In this document: piece after piece, positions 55,901 through 64,000 of the stretch
Layout of the letters: each line of letters starts with the position of its first letter
Numbering within the stretch: the first letter of the stretch is position 1
From: Chitinophaga oryziterrae
GTDB lineage: Bacteria; Bacteroidota; Bacteroidia; Chitinophagales; Chitinophagaceae
NCBI RefSeq assembly: GCF_009758125.1
Contig: NZ_WRXO01000001.1
Location: 558,001-622,000, forward strand
Reading direction: 5' to 3'
DNA length: 64,000 bases
Program-made: the position numbers and the translations under genes
Notes under the pieces: model-generated
Told to the model about the DNA's origin: nothing
Seen by the model: the letters and a program-made list of their open reading frames with translations, nothing else
Database searches by the model: none

Positions 55901-56708
55901 GGAATGACTGTTTGTTTACTGGGATAGTGATCCTGATAGCAGTACCACTATTTTTTACACTATGGATATGGAAAGTGCCACCTATCAGAGAGGCCCTTTT
56001 ACGAATGTTTCTTAGTCCTAAACCTTTTTGATTTTCCTGTTCAGCAAATAATGCTTCGGGATCAAACCCAATACCATTATCTGTTATTTCCAGTACGATG
56101 ATGTCGGCATTACGGGACAGGCTAACCTCTACTTTGCTTGCGCGGGCATGTTTAACAATGTTGTTCAGCATTTCCTGTACAATACGAAAGAGGATGATCT
56201 CTGTCTGATGGTCAAGCAGGTTCCGGATATCAACAAAATTAACAGAAGTTTCGTATAAATTGGTCCTTTTCAGTCTTTCGAGTTCGAATTCGATGGAATT
56301 GGCCAATCCAACTTCCGTAACGCGGTCGGTATGCAGACTGCGGGACAGATCTCTTAATTCAGTAATGGCCTTTTGCAAAGCTTTCCTGCTTTCCTCAATA
56401 TATTCCTGTGCTTCGCTGTTATTTTCCACCGGTACTGTTAACAGGGACAAGGCTACGAAGGTGAGCGACTGCCCGATGTTATCATGAATCTCCTGAGAAA
56501 GATGTCCAAACACGTTTTCCTGTATCTCGAGCTGGGATTTCAGCAGCTCCTGTTCGTATCTTTCTTTCATCAGGTGTAATTCCTGTGTTTGTGCCTGTCT
56601 GCCTTTCTGGTTGAGTATCAACATAATTACGATGAACCCTACCAGCAAAACAAGCAGGAAGATGGATGTGAAAATAACTATGAAGACTTCCTGAAAATTA
56701 GATTGCAT
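55872..56708 (-). CDS. NarX/DesK-type sensor histidine kinase
   Basis: A 278-residue kinase with one N-terminal membrane segment (residues 8-33), a coiled linker, the HisKA_3 phosphoacceptor H75 in SQEIHDNIGQ, and the HATPase domain (EITDNGIGFDPEALF, KGLGLRNIRKRASL). It has no periplasmic sensor domain, so the signal must come from elsewhere, for example the membrane protein whose gene overlaps upstream by 31 bp. Confidence 0.93.
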   Translation of the reverse strand: MQSNFQEVFIVIFTSIFLLVLLVGFIVIMLILNQKGRQAQTQELHLMKERYEQELLKSQLEIQENVFGHLSQEIHDNIGQSLTFVALSLLTVPVENNSEAQEYIEESRKALQKAITELRDLSRSLHTDRVTEVGLANSIEFELERLKRTNLYETSVNFVDIRNLLDHQTEIILFRIVQEMLNNIVKHARASKVEVSLSRNADIIVLEITDNGIGFDPEALFAEQENQKGLGLRNIRKRASLIGGTFHIHSVKNSGTAIRITIPVNKQSFHEHNEEIEI

Positions 56709-57427
56709 ACAAACGAAATGCTGAATAATAAATATAGAATAATATTCATCACAACATTAATAGGATAAATAATCCTATAAACATAGGGTGGCATGTTGGC
56801 AATAACATTTAAAATTCCGTTTATTGGCAGGCTGCAGGTATTATAGAATAGTATGCCTGTTGATATCCAGAATGTAGGATCATGCAAAAGGCTTTGAGGG
56901 CTGGGATATTTAATACGTTCATAGAAGTAAGAAATACTGGCCATTACTACTAAAGTGCAGCCACATATAAGCGAATAAGTATTGAAAGTGTGTAATCCCT
57001 GTATGAACACCACATTTATCAGCGCCAGGATAGGGTATATAACAGCTACCCAGGTGAGGATAGACATCACTTTCCTGTTTTGCAGGAAAGATCTCATCAG
57101 GTATATAAGATAGGTAAAGTTGATGATGGTGTAAAAATTATAGAAGATCAGGTTGTTTTTCCAATGCAGACTGTACCACCAGCCAATGACCTCTACAGTG
57201 ATCGTCAGTAGTATATATAGGATGAAAGAGTTGAAGTAATGAGGACGTTGGTTTTTTATCCTGGAAAACAGGGCAATGATGAAACAAAGAATATAAATGA
57301 CCACATGTAAAGGTAGTTTGTACAGTGAATTATGCGCGAAAGCAAGGACATGTAGGCCTACACAGAACGATGAATATTGAAAACAACTATTTAGCACTGA
57401 CACAAGGATATTTATAGTGGATGGCAA
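56678..57427 (-). CDS. Multi-pass membrane protein linked to the kinase
   Basis: A 249-residue protein with about seven hydrophobic segments (for example VVIYILCFIIALFS, LYILLTITVEVIGW, YPILALINVVFI) and almost no soluble domain. I recognise no family. Its gene overlaps the kinase gene by 31 bp and the kinase overlaps the regulator by 29 bp, so the three form one translationally coupled unit. It may be the sensor of the system. The exact start is uncertain. Confidence 0.75.
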   Translation of the reverse strand: MPSTINILVSVLNSCFQYSSFCVGLHVLAFAHNSLYKLPLHVVIYILCFIIALFSRIKNQRPHYFNSFILYILLTITVEVIGWWYSLHWKNNLIFYNFYTIINFTYLIYLMRSFLQNRKVMSILTWVAVIYPILALINVVFIQGLHTFNTYSLICGCTLVVMASISYFYERIKYPSPQSLLHDPTFWISTGILFYNTCSLPINGILNVIANMPPYVYRIIYPINVVMNIILYLLFSISFVCNLIFRKSS

Positions 57428-57454
57428 ATTAAGAAAACTGGGGGTTAAATAATT

Positions 57455-57495
57455 TTTGTTTAAAAATAAACTGCCGGATATGTATCCGGCAGTTT
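57455..57495 (-). terminator. Terminator after the 151-aa hypothetical gene
   Basis: AAACTGCCGGATA (57468-57480) and TATCCGGCAGTTT (57483-57495) pair perfectly with a two-base gap; on the minus strand TATTTTTAAA follows. Confidence 0.8.
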
Positions 57496-57525
57496 AGATG
57501 ACATTTATATAAATGGGGCAAATGT

Positions 57526-57981
57526 TTATATATTGATGGTTTCTTTTTGAGCGAGTTTTGGTGTTGATTTTACATCTGGGCCACACGCAGGAGGGCAAGG
57601 AAGTCCATAATTAAAGGCTATGATCTCAGCTCCTTTAGGTGTAGAAACATACAGATCTTTATTTTCGGTTTTACCGGTTTGGCTCGTTTTCTGCTGGGTA
57701 GCAACAAAAACAATTGTTTGTCTGTCTTCCAGCAGGATGTTTTCAGGGAAAGAAGAAGGATACACACCAAAGTAAACCCTTATACCATCTGCACCAGCTG
57801 TTTCAGCCGTTTCTATGTATTGCTTCAGCTCTTCAAGGCTATACCATACGCTCAGGGAATCCATTTTGCCCAGGCGTTCGGAGTTAGCTTTCCACCTGTT
57901 TTCTTTATAATTATCGCGCAGCATTGTAACATGCTTATCATTCACAAACTGACCGGCTTTCATGATTTTAATGGCAGACAT
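57526..57981 (-). CDS. Hypothetical protein, 151 aa
   Basis: I do not recognise a family. It starts MSAIKIMKAGQFVNDKHVTM and contains LEELKQYIETAETAGADGIR and a C-terminal CPPACGPDV motif. The text VFVATQQ and IRVYFGVYP suggest a beta-sheet domain. No signal peptide. It is monocistronic, ended by a strong hairpin, upstream of the membrane protein. Confidence 0.7.
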   Translation of the reverse strand: MSAIKIMKAGQFVNDKHVTMLRDNYKENRWKANSERLGKMDSLSVWYSLEELKQYIETAETAGADGIRVYFGVYPSSFPENILLEDRQTIVFVATQQKTSQTGKTENKDLYVSTPKGAEIIAFNYGLPCPPACGPDVKSTPKLAQKETINI

Positions 57982-58519
57982 AAGATATTAATTTAGGTTT
58001 TTAGATCTCATTAACAATCTAAAACTACATTTAATGTGAGGACATAAATTACCCTAAGTTATTAATAATCATAACATTACAAACATGATAAATTCATAAT
58101 TACTAGCTAATCAGTTCATATATAATTTTCTTTAATCTAAAAACCGGTCTTTCCTGATAAATATTCATGTAAATATGAATAAAAAACTGCGTAAATAACG
58201 GTACTATTTTGCCGTATTTTATCGGCATAAATTAATATTCTGAGAAGGATATCCTATTTTCTGACAAGCCTGGACGGAATAATGATACCCGCACGTGTGT
58301 TTTATAATGAGCGACTAAAACCTACCGTGAAATACCGGGATAATACATACCGTGATTCACGCAGTTTGTTGTCACATAGAGCTACATTTCCTCTTGATTT
58401 ATTGCCGGTTTTTTCCACCTGCTAACCTGTGATCTGAGGATTAATTATCAATTATTTACATGCTGAAATGACGCTATTACCATGAGGCACAGGGGTTTTG
58501 GCTGTTTTGACCCAAATAA

Positions 58520-58727
58520 GATGTTGTAACTTGCATATTGCCGTTTACGTTTGTCCAGTCCGTTTACTTTTCTCACCGCACTACAGCAACTATATTTTTA
58601 ATAATATTGATGCAGGCAATAAGCCTGAATGCTGATTTAAAATATTGTACCCTTTGAAAACCCTATAATTGTATTGTCCCCCCCAAAGTACCATAACTGG
58701 CCTGCTTTTTAGCAGGCCTTTTCTTTT
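58520..58727 (+). ncRNA. Candidate small RNA with its own promoter and terminator
   Basis: GGCCTGCT (58699-58706), TTTT, AGCAGGCC (58711-58718), then TTTTCTTTT, is a terminator that works only on the plus strand, yet no plus-strand gene precedes it. A promoter-like TTG (58507-58509), 17 bases, TAACTTGC (58527-58534) lies 165-190 bp upstream, so an RNA of about 190 nt is possible. No known RNA family is recognised. The rest of the gap 57982-58519 is AT-rich and shows nothing else; the start of the 151-aa gene is divergent. Confidence 0.35.
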
Positions 58728-58728
58728 G

Positions 58729-59247
58729 CTATATACTCACAGCAATGAGGTAATCTTTCAGTGCAGGAACGTCGTAGAAGAAGCGGAAAGAGATGACAGT
58801 GTTGATGGAAGTTTCGTATACAGGACTGAAGAGAGAGACTTCTGTTTCGCCTTCTGTAACCCATAGGCTTTGGGTCCCAACCAGCTTTCCTGCAACAGTG
58901 GATTTACAGATTTCAGGCTCTCCGTAAAGTTGACTGAGCCTGCTGACAAGGTGTTTGTTCACTTCTCTCGGATAAAGAAAAATGCGGTTGATAAAGCCTT
59001 CTTCGTTCGTAGATGCAAACAGGTGACGCAGCTCTAAACCTGTGTCCCTGCTTTCTATGGTGCATTTCAGATCGCCGTCAAATACATGGTAAAGGGAAGT
59101 GGCAGGAAAGACGTCGAAGGTATGCCTACCCATGAAATGATCAAAGGGTAACATGCCGTATAGTTGTTCCGGTCTTTTGCCCAGCTGTATATCACCAATG
59201 CCCAGGTGGTTAAACCTGAAACTGTGCTGTTGCGGTGTGGGTTTCAT
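58729..59247 (-). CDS. Hypothetical protein, 172 aa
   Basis: The product has no signal peptide or membrane segment. It begins MKPTPQQHSFRFNHLGIGDI and has beta-rich text (DGDLKCTIESRDTGLELRHL, FLYPREVNKHLVSRLSQLYG). I know no family. It ends 2 bp from the tail of the candidate RNA terminator, which is not orientated to stop it. Confidence 0.7.
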   Translation of the reverse strand: MKPTPQQHSFRFNHLGIGDIQLGKRPEQLYGMLPFDHFMGRHTFDVFPATSLYHVFDGDLKCTIESRDTGLELRHLFASTNEEGFINRIFLYPREVNKHLVSRLSQLYGEPEICKSTVAGKLVGTQSLWVTEGETEVSLFSPVYETSINTVISFRFFYDVPALKDYLIAVSI

Positions 59248-59285
59248 ATATACACGTTAGTATATATAAATGTACACATAAAACT

Positions 59286-59333
59286 CAGAAGGTCAGCAAC
59301 AAATGGGATGAACCATTCGCTGCTGACCTTCTG
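59286..59333 (-). terminator. Hairpin between GH92 and the 172-aa gene
   Basis: CAGAAGGTCAGCA (59286-59298) pairs perfectly with TGCTGACCTTCTG (59321-59333); inner AATGG/CCATT adds a second stem. It lies just downstream of the GH92 stop on the minus strand. No T-run follows directly. Confidence 0.7.
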
Positions 59334-59350
59334 CGTAGCCTGGTATTTAC

Positions 59351-61648
59351 TTATTTTTTTGGCTTGGCTCCCATATAGAAAACCAGTTTTCCGCCATTCA
59401 TGATATCTGCATGTGTGATGGAATTCGTCGTTACAGGCTGGCCGTTCAACGTTACTTTCTGTACATATACGTTCTTGTCACTTTGTCCGGGAGCCTCTAT
59501 GGTAAAGGTTTTGCCGTTTTCCAGTGTTAAAGTCGCTTCCTTTACGGCAGGGCTGCCCAGGATGTACTGATCGGAACCAGGACAAACAGGATAAAAGCCC
59601 AGGGAAGTGAAGATATACCAGGCACTCATCTGGCCACAGTCGTCATTACCACCTAATCCGTCTGAGGATGGACGGTACATCTTTTTCAGGATCATACGCA
59701 CTCTTTCCTGTGTTTTCCATGGTTCGCCGGTCCAGTTGTACAGATAAGCCGCATGATGGGAGGGCTCGTTACCGTGTACATAGTTACCAATGATACCATC
59801 GCGGGTAATGTCTTCTGTTTCTGCGAAGAATTCGTCCGGCAGATGCATGGTGAACAGGGAATCCAGGTGTTTGGAGAAGCTCTTTTTACCGCCGCGCAGT
59901 TCAATCATTTCTGCAGGATACTGTGGTACATACAAACTGTAGTTCCATGCATTCCCTTCAATGAAGCCCTGGTTGTCTGTTTTCAGCGGATCGAACTCCT
60001 TACGGAAAGTGCCGTTATCCAAACGGGGACGCATATATCCGCTGGCTGCATCATATACGTTACTGTAGTTCTTTGAACGTTTGATGAACTCATCGTAAAT
60101 ATCCTGTCTGTTCAGCTTCTTTGCCATCTGTGCGATACACCAGTCGTCATAAGCATATTCCAGTGTTTTGGAAACAGAAGCACCGCTTTTATCTTCAGGC
60201 ACATAACCTTTGTCTATGTAGTAACCCAGTCCATCATAACTACGGTGACGGGCAGTGGTTACACAGGCTTCCAGCGCTTTACCGGCATCAAACGGAGCAT
60301 TGCCTTTCACTACTGCATCAGCAATGACAGATACGCTGTGGTAGCCGATCATACACCAGTTTTCATTGGCGTAGTGCGACCATACCGGCAGCATATGCTG
60401 TACGCTCTGATCGTAGTGTGCTACCATTGATTGTATCATATCTGCATTACGTTTAGGCTGTATGATATTGAACAGCGGATGTAATGCACGGTAAGTATCC
60501 CAGAGAGAGAAAGTAGTATAATTGGTGAACCCTTCAGCTTTGTGATTGTTCTGGTCCAGGCCACGGTAGCCGCCATCTACGTCCATATAGGTAGTAGGAC
60601 TGATGAATGCGTGATACATGGCAGTGTAGAAGTTTACCATTTCATCTTCGCTGTTCAGTTGTGCATTGATCTTATGCAGTTCTTTGTTCCATTGTGCCTG
60701 ACCATCAGCTTTCACTTTTTCAAAATCCCATCCTGGTATTTCACTACGCAGATTTTTCAATGCACCTTCCGTACTTACAGGAGAGAGGGCAAATTTGATC
60801 TTGATCTTTTCACCTGCAGTGGCTTTAAAGTCGAACCAGGCGCGGACCTGCCGGCCTGCCATTTCCGGGAAGTTATGATTGATATCAAACTTGCGCCAGA
60901 AGCCTCTGTATACATCGTTGGCATAGGTCTGATGACCATACTGATAGAATGGTTTGGAGAAAGACATCGCGAAGTATTCCACACGCGTACGTGCCCAGCC
61001 GTTAGTCTGCCGGTAACCGGTGATCAGTGTATCGTTTTCTACTCTTACGAATGTCCACACATCTTTGTTACCGTAGTTGTAGATACCTGCCATCAGGTCC
61101 AGTACAATATGCGCCTGGTCTGTAGCCTCTGCAAATGTGTACTGGTGGAAACCCACGCGGTTACTGGCCGTCAACTCGGCAGTGATATTATACTTATCGA
61201 GTTTTACTTTGTAGTAATCCGCTTCTGCCACTTCGTTATCGTGAGAGAAAGTTGAACGGTAACCGCTTTCAGGATGAGCAGCGGTGCCGGGGTTTAACAT
61301 CAGTTTACCAGTGGTAGGCATGATCAGGAAATCTCCCAGATCAGAGTGACCGGTACCGCTTAAGTGGGTATGACTGAAGCCGGTGATGGTTTTATCTGCA
61401 TACTGATAACCTGCGCAGTATTTGTATACGTCCGGGTTATAGTGTCCATTCTCTTCGTAGGGAATGGTATCGGTTTCAGGACTCAGTTGCACCATACCGA
61501 AAGGAACGGTAGCGCCGGGATAGGTATGTCCCATTTTTTCTGTACCGATGATAGGCTTTACATATGGCACCAGGTTTTTCTCCTGTGCATTTGCGTATAA
61601 TGCAATGAAGGTAAAGAGTGAAAGGTGGTAAGCGAAACGTACACCCAT
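59351..61648 (-). CDS. GH92 family glycoside hydrolase (alpha-mannosidase type), secreted
   Basis: The 765-residue enzyme has a signal peptide (MGVRFAYHLSLFTFIALYAN) and the two-domain GH92 fold with NPVTGTE-like start (YVKPIIGTEKMGHTYPGATV), PETDTIPYEENGHY, and the conserved GGNDDCGQMSAWYIF near the C-terminus (about residue 695). GH92 enzymes are calcium-dependent, inverting exo-alpha-mannosidases that trim N-glycans or mannans. No other glycan gene is next to it except the double-SGNH esterase. Confidence 0.94.
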   Translation of the reverse strand: MGVRFAYHLSLFTFIALYANAQEKNLVPYVKPIIGTEKMGHTYPGATVPFGMVQLSPETDTIPYEENGHYNPDVYKYCAGYQYADKTITGFSHTHLSGTGHSDLGDFLIMPTTGKLMLNPGTAAHPESGYRSTFSHDNEVAEADYYKVKLDKYNITAELTASNRVGFHQYTFAEATDQAHIVLDLMAGIYNYGNKDVWTFVRVENDTLITGYRQTNGWARTRVEYFAMSFSKPFYQYGHQTYANDVYRGFWRKFDINHNFPEMAGRQVRAWFDFKATAGEKIKIKFALSPVSTEGALKNLRSEIPGWDFEKVKADGQAQWNKELHKINAQLNSEDEMVNFYTAMYHAFISPTTYMDVDGGYRGLDQNNHKAEGFTNYTTFSLWDTYRALHPLFNIIQPKRNADMIQSMVAHYDQSVQHMLPVWSHYANENWCMIGYHSVSVIADAVVKGNAPFDAGKALEACVTTARHRSYDGLGYYIDKGYVPEDKSGASVSKTLEYAYDDWCIAQMAKKLNRQDIYDEFIKRSKNYSNVYDAASGYMRPRLDNGTFRKEFDPLKTDNQGFIEGNAWNYSLYVPQYPAEMIELRGGKKSFSKHLDSLFTMHLPDEFFAETEDITRDGIIGNYVHGNEPSHHAAYLYNWTGEPWKTQERVRMILKKMYRPSSDGLGGNDDCGQMSAWYIFTSLGFYPVCPGSDQYILGSPAVKEATLTLENGKTFTIEAPGQSDKNVYVQKVTLNGQPVTTNSITHADIMNGGKLVFYMGAKPKK

Positions 61649-61828
61649 TGTCTAAAGTGATTTTAAGCGTTCGGATTTTGTGACGGTCAAAAATAAACGA
61701 AATTTAATGAGATACAGGCCCGATATGGTTTCCAGTGTCACCGTTGGGTAAAAGAGTTTAAATGGATTTTAAATTAGAGTAATTTATTGCAGGAGTAACC
61801 CAAAAACCAATTAAAAGTACTCGATAAC

Positions 61829-61900
61829 AGGCTCCGGCAGGAGCCTATTATGTTTTGTTGCAAACAGGGAACTCCTATGGGAGCTTTTGATTTGCTACAA
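61829..61900. repeat. Copy C of the dispersed GCTCCG intergenic element
   Basis: AGGCTCCGGCAGGAGCCT (61829-61846) is an 18-bp hairpin. It is followed by TGTTTTGTTGCAAA, ACTCCTATGGGAGC (61871-61884) and TTTGATTTGCTACAA. The words match copies A and B. It lies between two minus-strand genes; the remaining part of the gap 61649-61925 shows nothing. Confidence 0.5.
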
Positions 61901-61925
61901 GTTTAGACCCTTTGGGGGCATTCCC

Positions 61926-63665
61926 TTATTGCAGGTAAGGTTGCAGGAAATGCGCCAGTTTGTTGTAGCCTGTTTCATTGGGATGTAATCCGTCCGTAAA
62001 CAGGGAGGCATCTATGGTAGCATCAGGTTTTAACAACACTGTTCCCGGGTTAATGAACTGCACCTGTTCCTCTCCTGCCATCTGCATAATGCCCTGGTTA
62101 ATACCCACTATTCTTTTCTCCATGTTCAGGCGGGGCAGTATACCACTGAGTAATATACCTGCTTTTGGCTGACGCTGACGGATGGCTTTTACTAAAGCCC
62201 TTAATCCTGTGATAATCTCTTCATCCGTATTCATGTCCAGGTTATTGGTGCCGATGGCGATATACACTTTATTCGCATTGTAGCCATCCAGTTCATCATG
62301 ATATACACGCCATAATACGTTTTCCACCCTGTCCCATCCAAAACCGAAGTTCCTGGCGCCAACAGGGTCCATCACTTCTTTCCATGAATCAGCGCCTCTT
62401 GCGATAGGAGCAGCGGGCAATCCTCCCCAGAAGTGGGTGATAGAGTTACCCATCAGTACTGTTTTAGGTGCTTTGGCAGCGTTCATGGTCAGGAGTTCAT
62501 TGTGACGTGCGTCCCAATCATAACGGTGTAATTCCCGGTACTGGCGGCAGGGGATAGTGGTGTTGATAGTGCCGGTAGGTTCGTGTAAGATGTTACGCAG
62601 ACTGGTTTCATACGCTTTTGTATATTCCAGCATACCGGCATCACCGGGATGAACACCATCTACAGTAGCAGACAGGTCGAAGTTGATCTGGGCCGCGTTT
62701 AAAATGTATACTTCTTTAACGCCTTCTGATTGCAGCTTTTCGTAAGCATCCTGCAGGGCTTTATTGGCGATAGCATTACTCGCATTCCCATTGAGTGATT
62801 GCAGAGAGGCTGCCGAATTTGCTGCGAGTAATATAGGAGCCGTTCTTTTCTTACGAAGTGTATGAACCGCTGTAATGACGCGTTCCTGTATTTCTGCAGG
62901 CGGTAGTTCACTGATATTGGGCAGGCAATCCAAGACATACACTTTCGCATCTATTTCAGATACGAGCGCAGTTACCGGAGGTTCCAGTTTACCATTGCCG
63001 GAAAAACCCAGGTCGATCACCTGTCTGTCCATTTGCCTGTCGAGCAGGTTAGTCCAGGCAAGGCCGGGACGTGAAGCACAGCCACCCTGGGCAATGGAAG
63101 TACCATATACTACGATAGGTTTCTCTTTGCGTGTTTGCAGGGGAACTACTGCTGTATTACCCGGTACGCCTATTTGCATCCACTTTACATTGTTGTACAA
63201 CGGCAGGTAAAGCCGGTATTCCCTTGCTTCGTCGCTGAGATTGGAGAATTTATAGGTGATCGTATCGCCAAAGGTGTACCTGCCGGAAGCCCATTTCCAG
63301 GCCCCGTTGGGATCTATGGCGTAGAGGTCAACCCCGCTAACGCCAGTAGCCGGCATATGGGGCATTTCGAATTTACCGGATACGGTGTACCGGACGATGA
63401 TCTCTTTGGCAGGTGTTCTGAAACGGATAGACAGTCCTGCTGTCTGGTGAGAAATGTTCCATACGTTCGTTTGTACGGTTTTCTCCGCCCGTGCCGGCAG
63501 GCGGTCGTAAGGCAAGCCCACTTCTTTGGGCCATGCCTGGCCTTCTATAGCCGGGAAACTGTTAGTGGCGGGGTTCCACCAGGAATATTCCTGTGCCTTT
63601 ACAACAAGGCTTAATAACGTGGTACTAACTACAATTACTGCTGTTCTGATATTTAAAATTACCAT
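61926..63665 (-). CDS. Secreted protein with two SGNH/GDSL esterase domains
   Basis: The 579-residue protein has a signal peptide (ends VVKAQ), a beta-sandwich N-terminal domain (about 25-180), and two SGNH domains. The first has S190 in GTSIAQGG with D336/H339 in DGVHPGDAG; the second has S408 in GNSITHF with D558/H561 in DGLHPNETG. Both active sites look complete. The family removes acetyl or other acyl groups from polysaccharides. A double-headed esterase next to a GH92 glycosidase suggests work on an acylated glycan; that is inference. Confidence 0.9.
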   Translation of the reverse strand: MVILNIRTAVIVVSTTLLSLVVKAQEYSWWNPATNSFPAIEGQAWPKEVGLPYDRLPARAEKTVQTNVWNISHQTAGLSIRFRTPAKEIIVRYTVSGKFEMPHMPATGVSGVDLYAIDPNGAWKWASGRYTFGDTITYKFSNLSDEAREYRLYLPLYNNVKWMQIGVPGNTAVVPLQTRKEKPIVVYGTSIAQGGCASRPGLAWTNLLDRQMDRQVIDLGFSGNGKLEPPVTALVSEIDAKVYVLDCLPNISELPPAEIQERVITAVHTLRKKRTAPILLAANSAASLQSLNGNASNAIANKALQDAYEKLQSEGVKEVYILNAAQINFDLSATVDGVHPGDAGMLEYTKAYETSLRNILHEPTGTINTTIPCRQYRELHRYDWDARHNELLTMNAAKAPKTVLMGNSITHFWGGLPAAPIARGADSWKEVMDPVGARNFGFGWDRVENVLWRVYHDELDGYNANKVYIAIGTNNLDMNTDEEIITGLRALVKAIRQRQPKAGILLSGILPRLNMEKRIVGINQGIMQMAGEEQVQFINPGTVLLKPDATIDASLFTDGLHPNETGYNKLAHFLQPYLQ

Positions 63666-63784
63666 ACGATTTGCGCTGTATTTTAATTACTACTAAAAAT
63701 ATTGCTTTCTTATTGATTATTATATAGTGTTTTTCATGAAAAAACGCTGTTTTTTCAATATTTTGGCAGCAAATTCAGTGAACA

Positions 63785-64000
63785 GTGAACAAACCGATTG
63801 TAGTTATAAAATTTGGGACGGCATCTATTACACATGAAAATGGTGAGCTGGATGAGACGATACTGGCATCTATAGCCAGGCAGGCAGCGGATTTGCAGCA
63901 GGAGTACAATATTGTGCTGGTGTCTTCGGGAGCGGTAGCCGCCGGCAAGAAATACCTGAAGCACTATAACGGCACTATCAGCGAGCGTAAAGCCGCAGCA
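63785..64000 (+). CDS. proB: Glutamate 5-kinase, 5' part
   Basis: A GTG start at 63785, one codon after an in-frame TGA, opens a frame to the right edge: 72 residues reading PIVVIKFGTASIT ... VLVSSGAVAAGKKYL, the N-terminal ATP/glutamate-binding part of the amino acid kinase family typical for ProB (first step of proline synthesis). The rest lies outside the window. No ATG is available, so GTG is the start. Confidence 0.9.
   Translation, partial: MNKPIVVIKFGTASITHENGELDETILASIARQAADLQQEYNIVLVSSGAVAAGKKYLKHYNGTISERKAAA

Noticed and set aside
58669-58866. 65-aa plus-strand frame crossing the terminator at 58699
   Set aside because: It runs through a strong hairpin terminator and is antisense to the 172-aa gene; no homology-like text.
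60542-61255. 237-aa open frame on the plus strand
   Set aside because: Shadow of the GH92 gene on the other strand; composition rich in Val, Phe, Cys and His as expected for antisense frames.
1-64000. tRNA, rRNA, CRISPR, integrase or transposase genes
   Set aside because: I looked for the T-loop word GGTTCGA, regular spaced repeats and DDE or tyrosine-recombinase motifs and found none I could support.

Overview
The window looks like chromosome from a Bacteroidota bacterium of the family Chitinophagaceae, most likely Chitinophaga or a close relative. Three things point there. A dialkylresorcinol (flexirubin-type) pigment locus is present. TonB receptor / FecR / ECF-sigma cassettes and GH88/GH92 polysaccharide genes are present. 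Several promoters fit the Bacteroidota pattern TTG - about 20 nt - TAnnTTTG (best before rpsT and guaA). I see no tRNA, rRNA, CRISPR array, transposase or phage gene.

Layout. 1-270 is the end of an unrecognised gene, followed by a nested inverted repeat and a hypothetical protein. 1864-5866 (-) is a tight operon of a histone-deacetylase-like protein, the PdeM phosphoesterase and the Lhr-type DNA-repair helicase. 5924-11210 holds an LD-carboxypeptidase, a secreted hypothetical, an Lrp regulator, a lipoprotein and guaA. 11376-12739 holds a GIN-domain lipoprotein and a methyltransferase.

12990-21466 (+) is a flexirubin/aryl-polyene-type locus: DarA, DarB, a helix-turn-helix-like protein, a BtrH-type protein, an ABC exporter, an ACP, a ketosynthase and a chain-length-factor-like partner. 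It stops abruptly. A 20-codon start of a further gene runs straight into the stop codon of an AbiE toxin-antitoxin pair (21543-23208, -). No ketoreductase, dehydratase, acyltransferase or ammonia-lyase follows.

23641-31943 is mostly housekeeping: an M14 carboxypeptidase, rpsT, sucAB and an RsmB-family methyltransferase. 31944-40286 (-) is an ECF sigma / FecR regulatory locus with two very similar TonB receptors, only one of which has the STN signalling domain, plus a GNAT enzyme. mnmA follows.

42029-55202 is a complete hexuronate (pectin-type) catabolic locus. UxaC, UxaB and UxaA turn galacturonate into KDG, while GH88, KduI and KduD bring unsaturated uronates to KDG. KdgK and Eda finish to pyruvate and glyceraldehyde-3-phosphate. 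ExuT imports, and a LacI-family repressor probably binds two matching palindromes (TGCAAACGTTTGCA core) before exuT and kduI. 55223-57427 is a two-component system with an overlapping membrane protein. The window ends with a possible small RNA, a GH92 glycosidase, a double-SGNH esterase and the start of proB.
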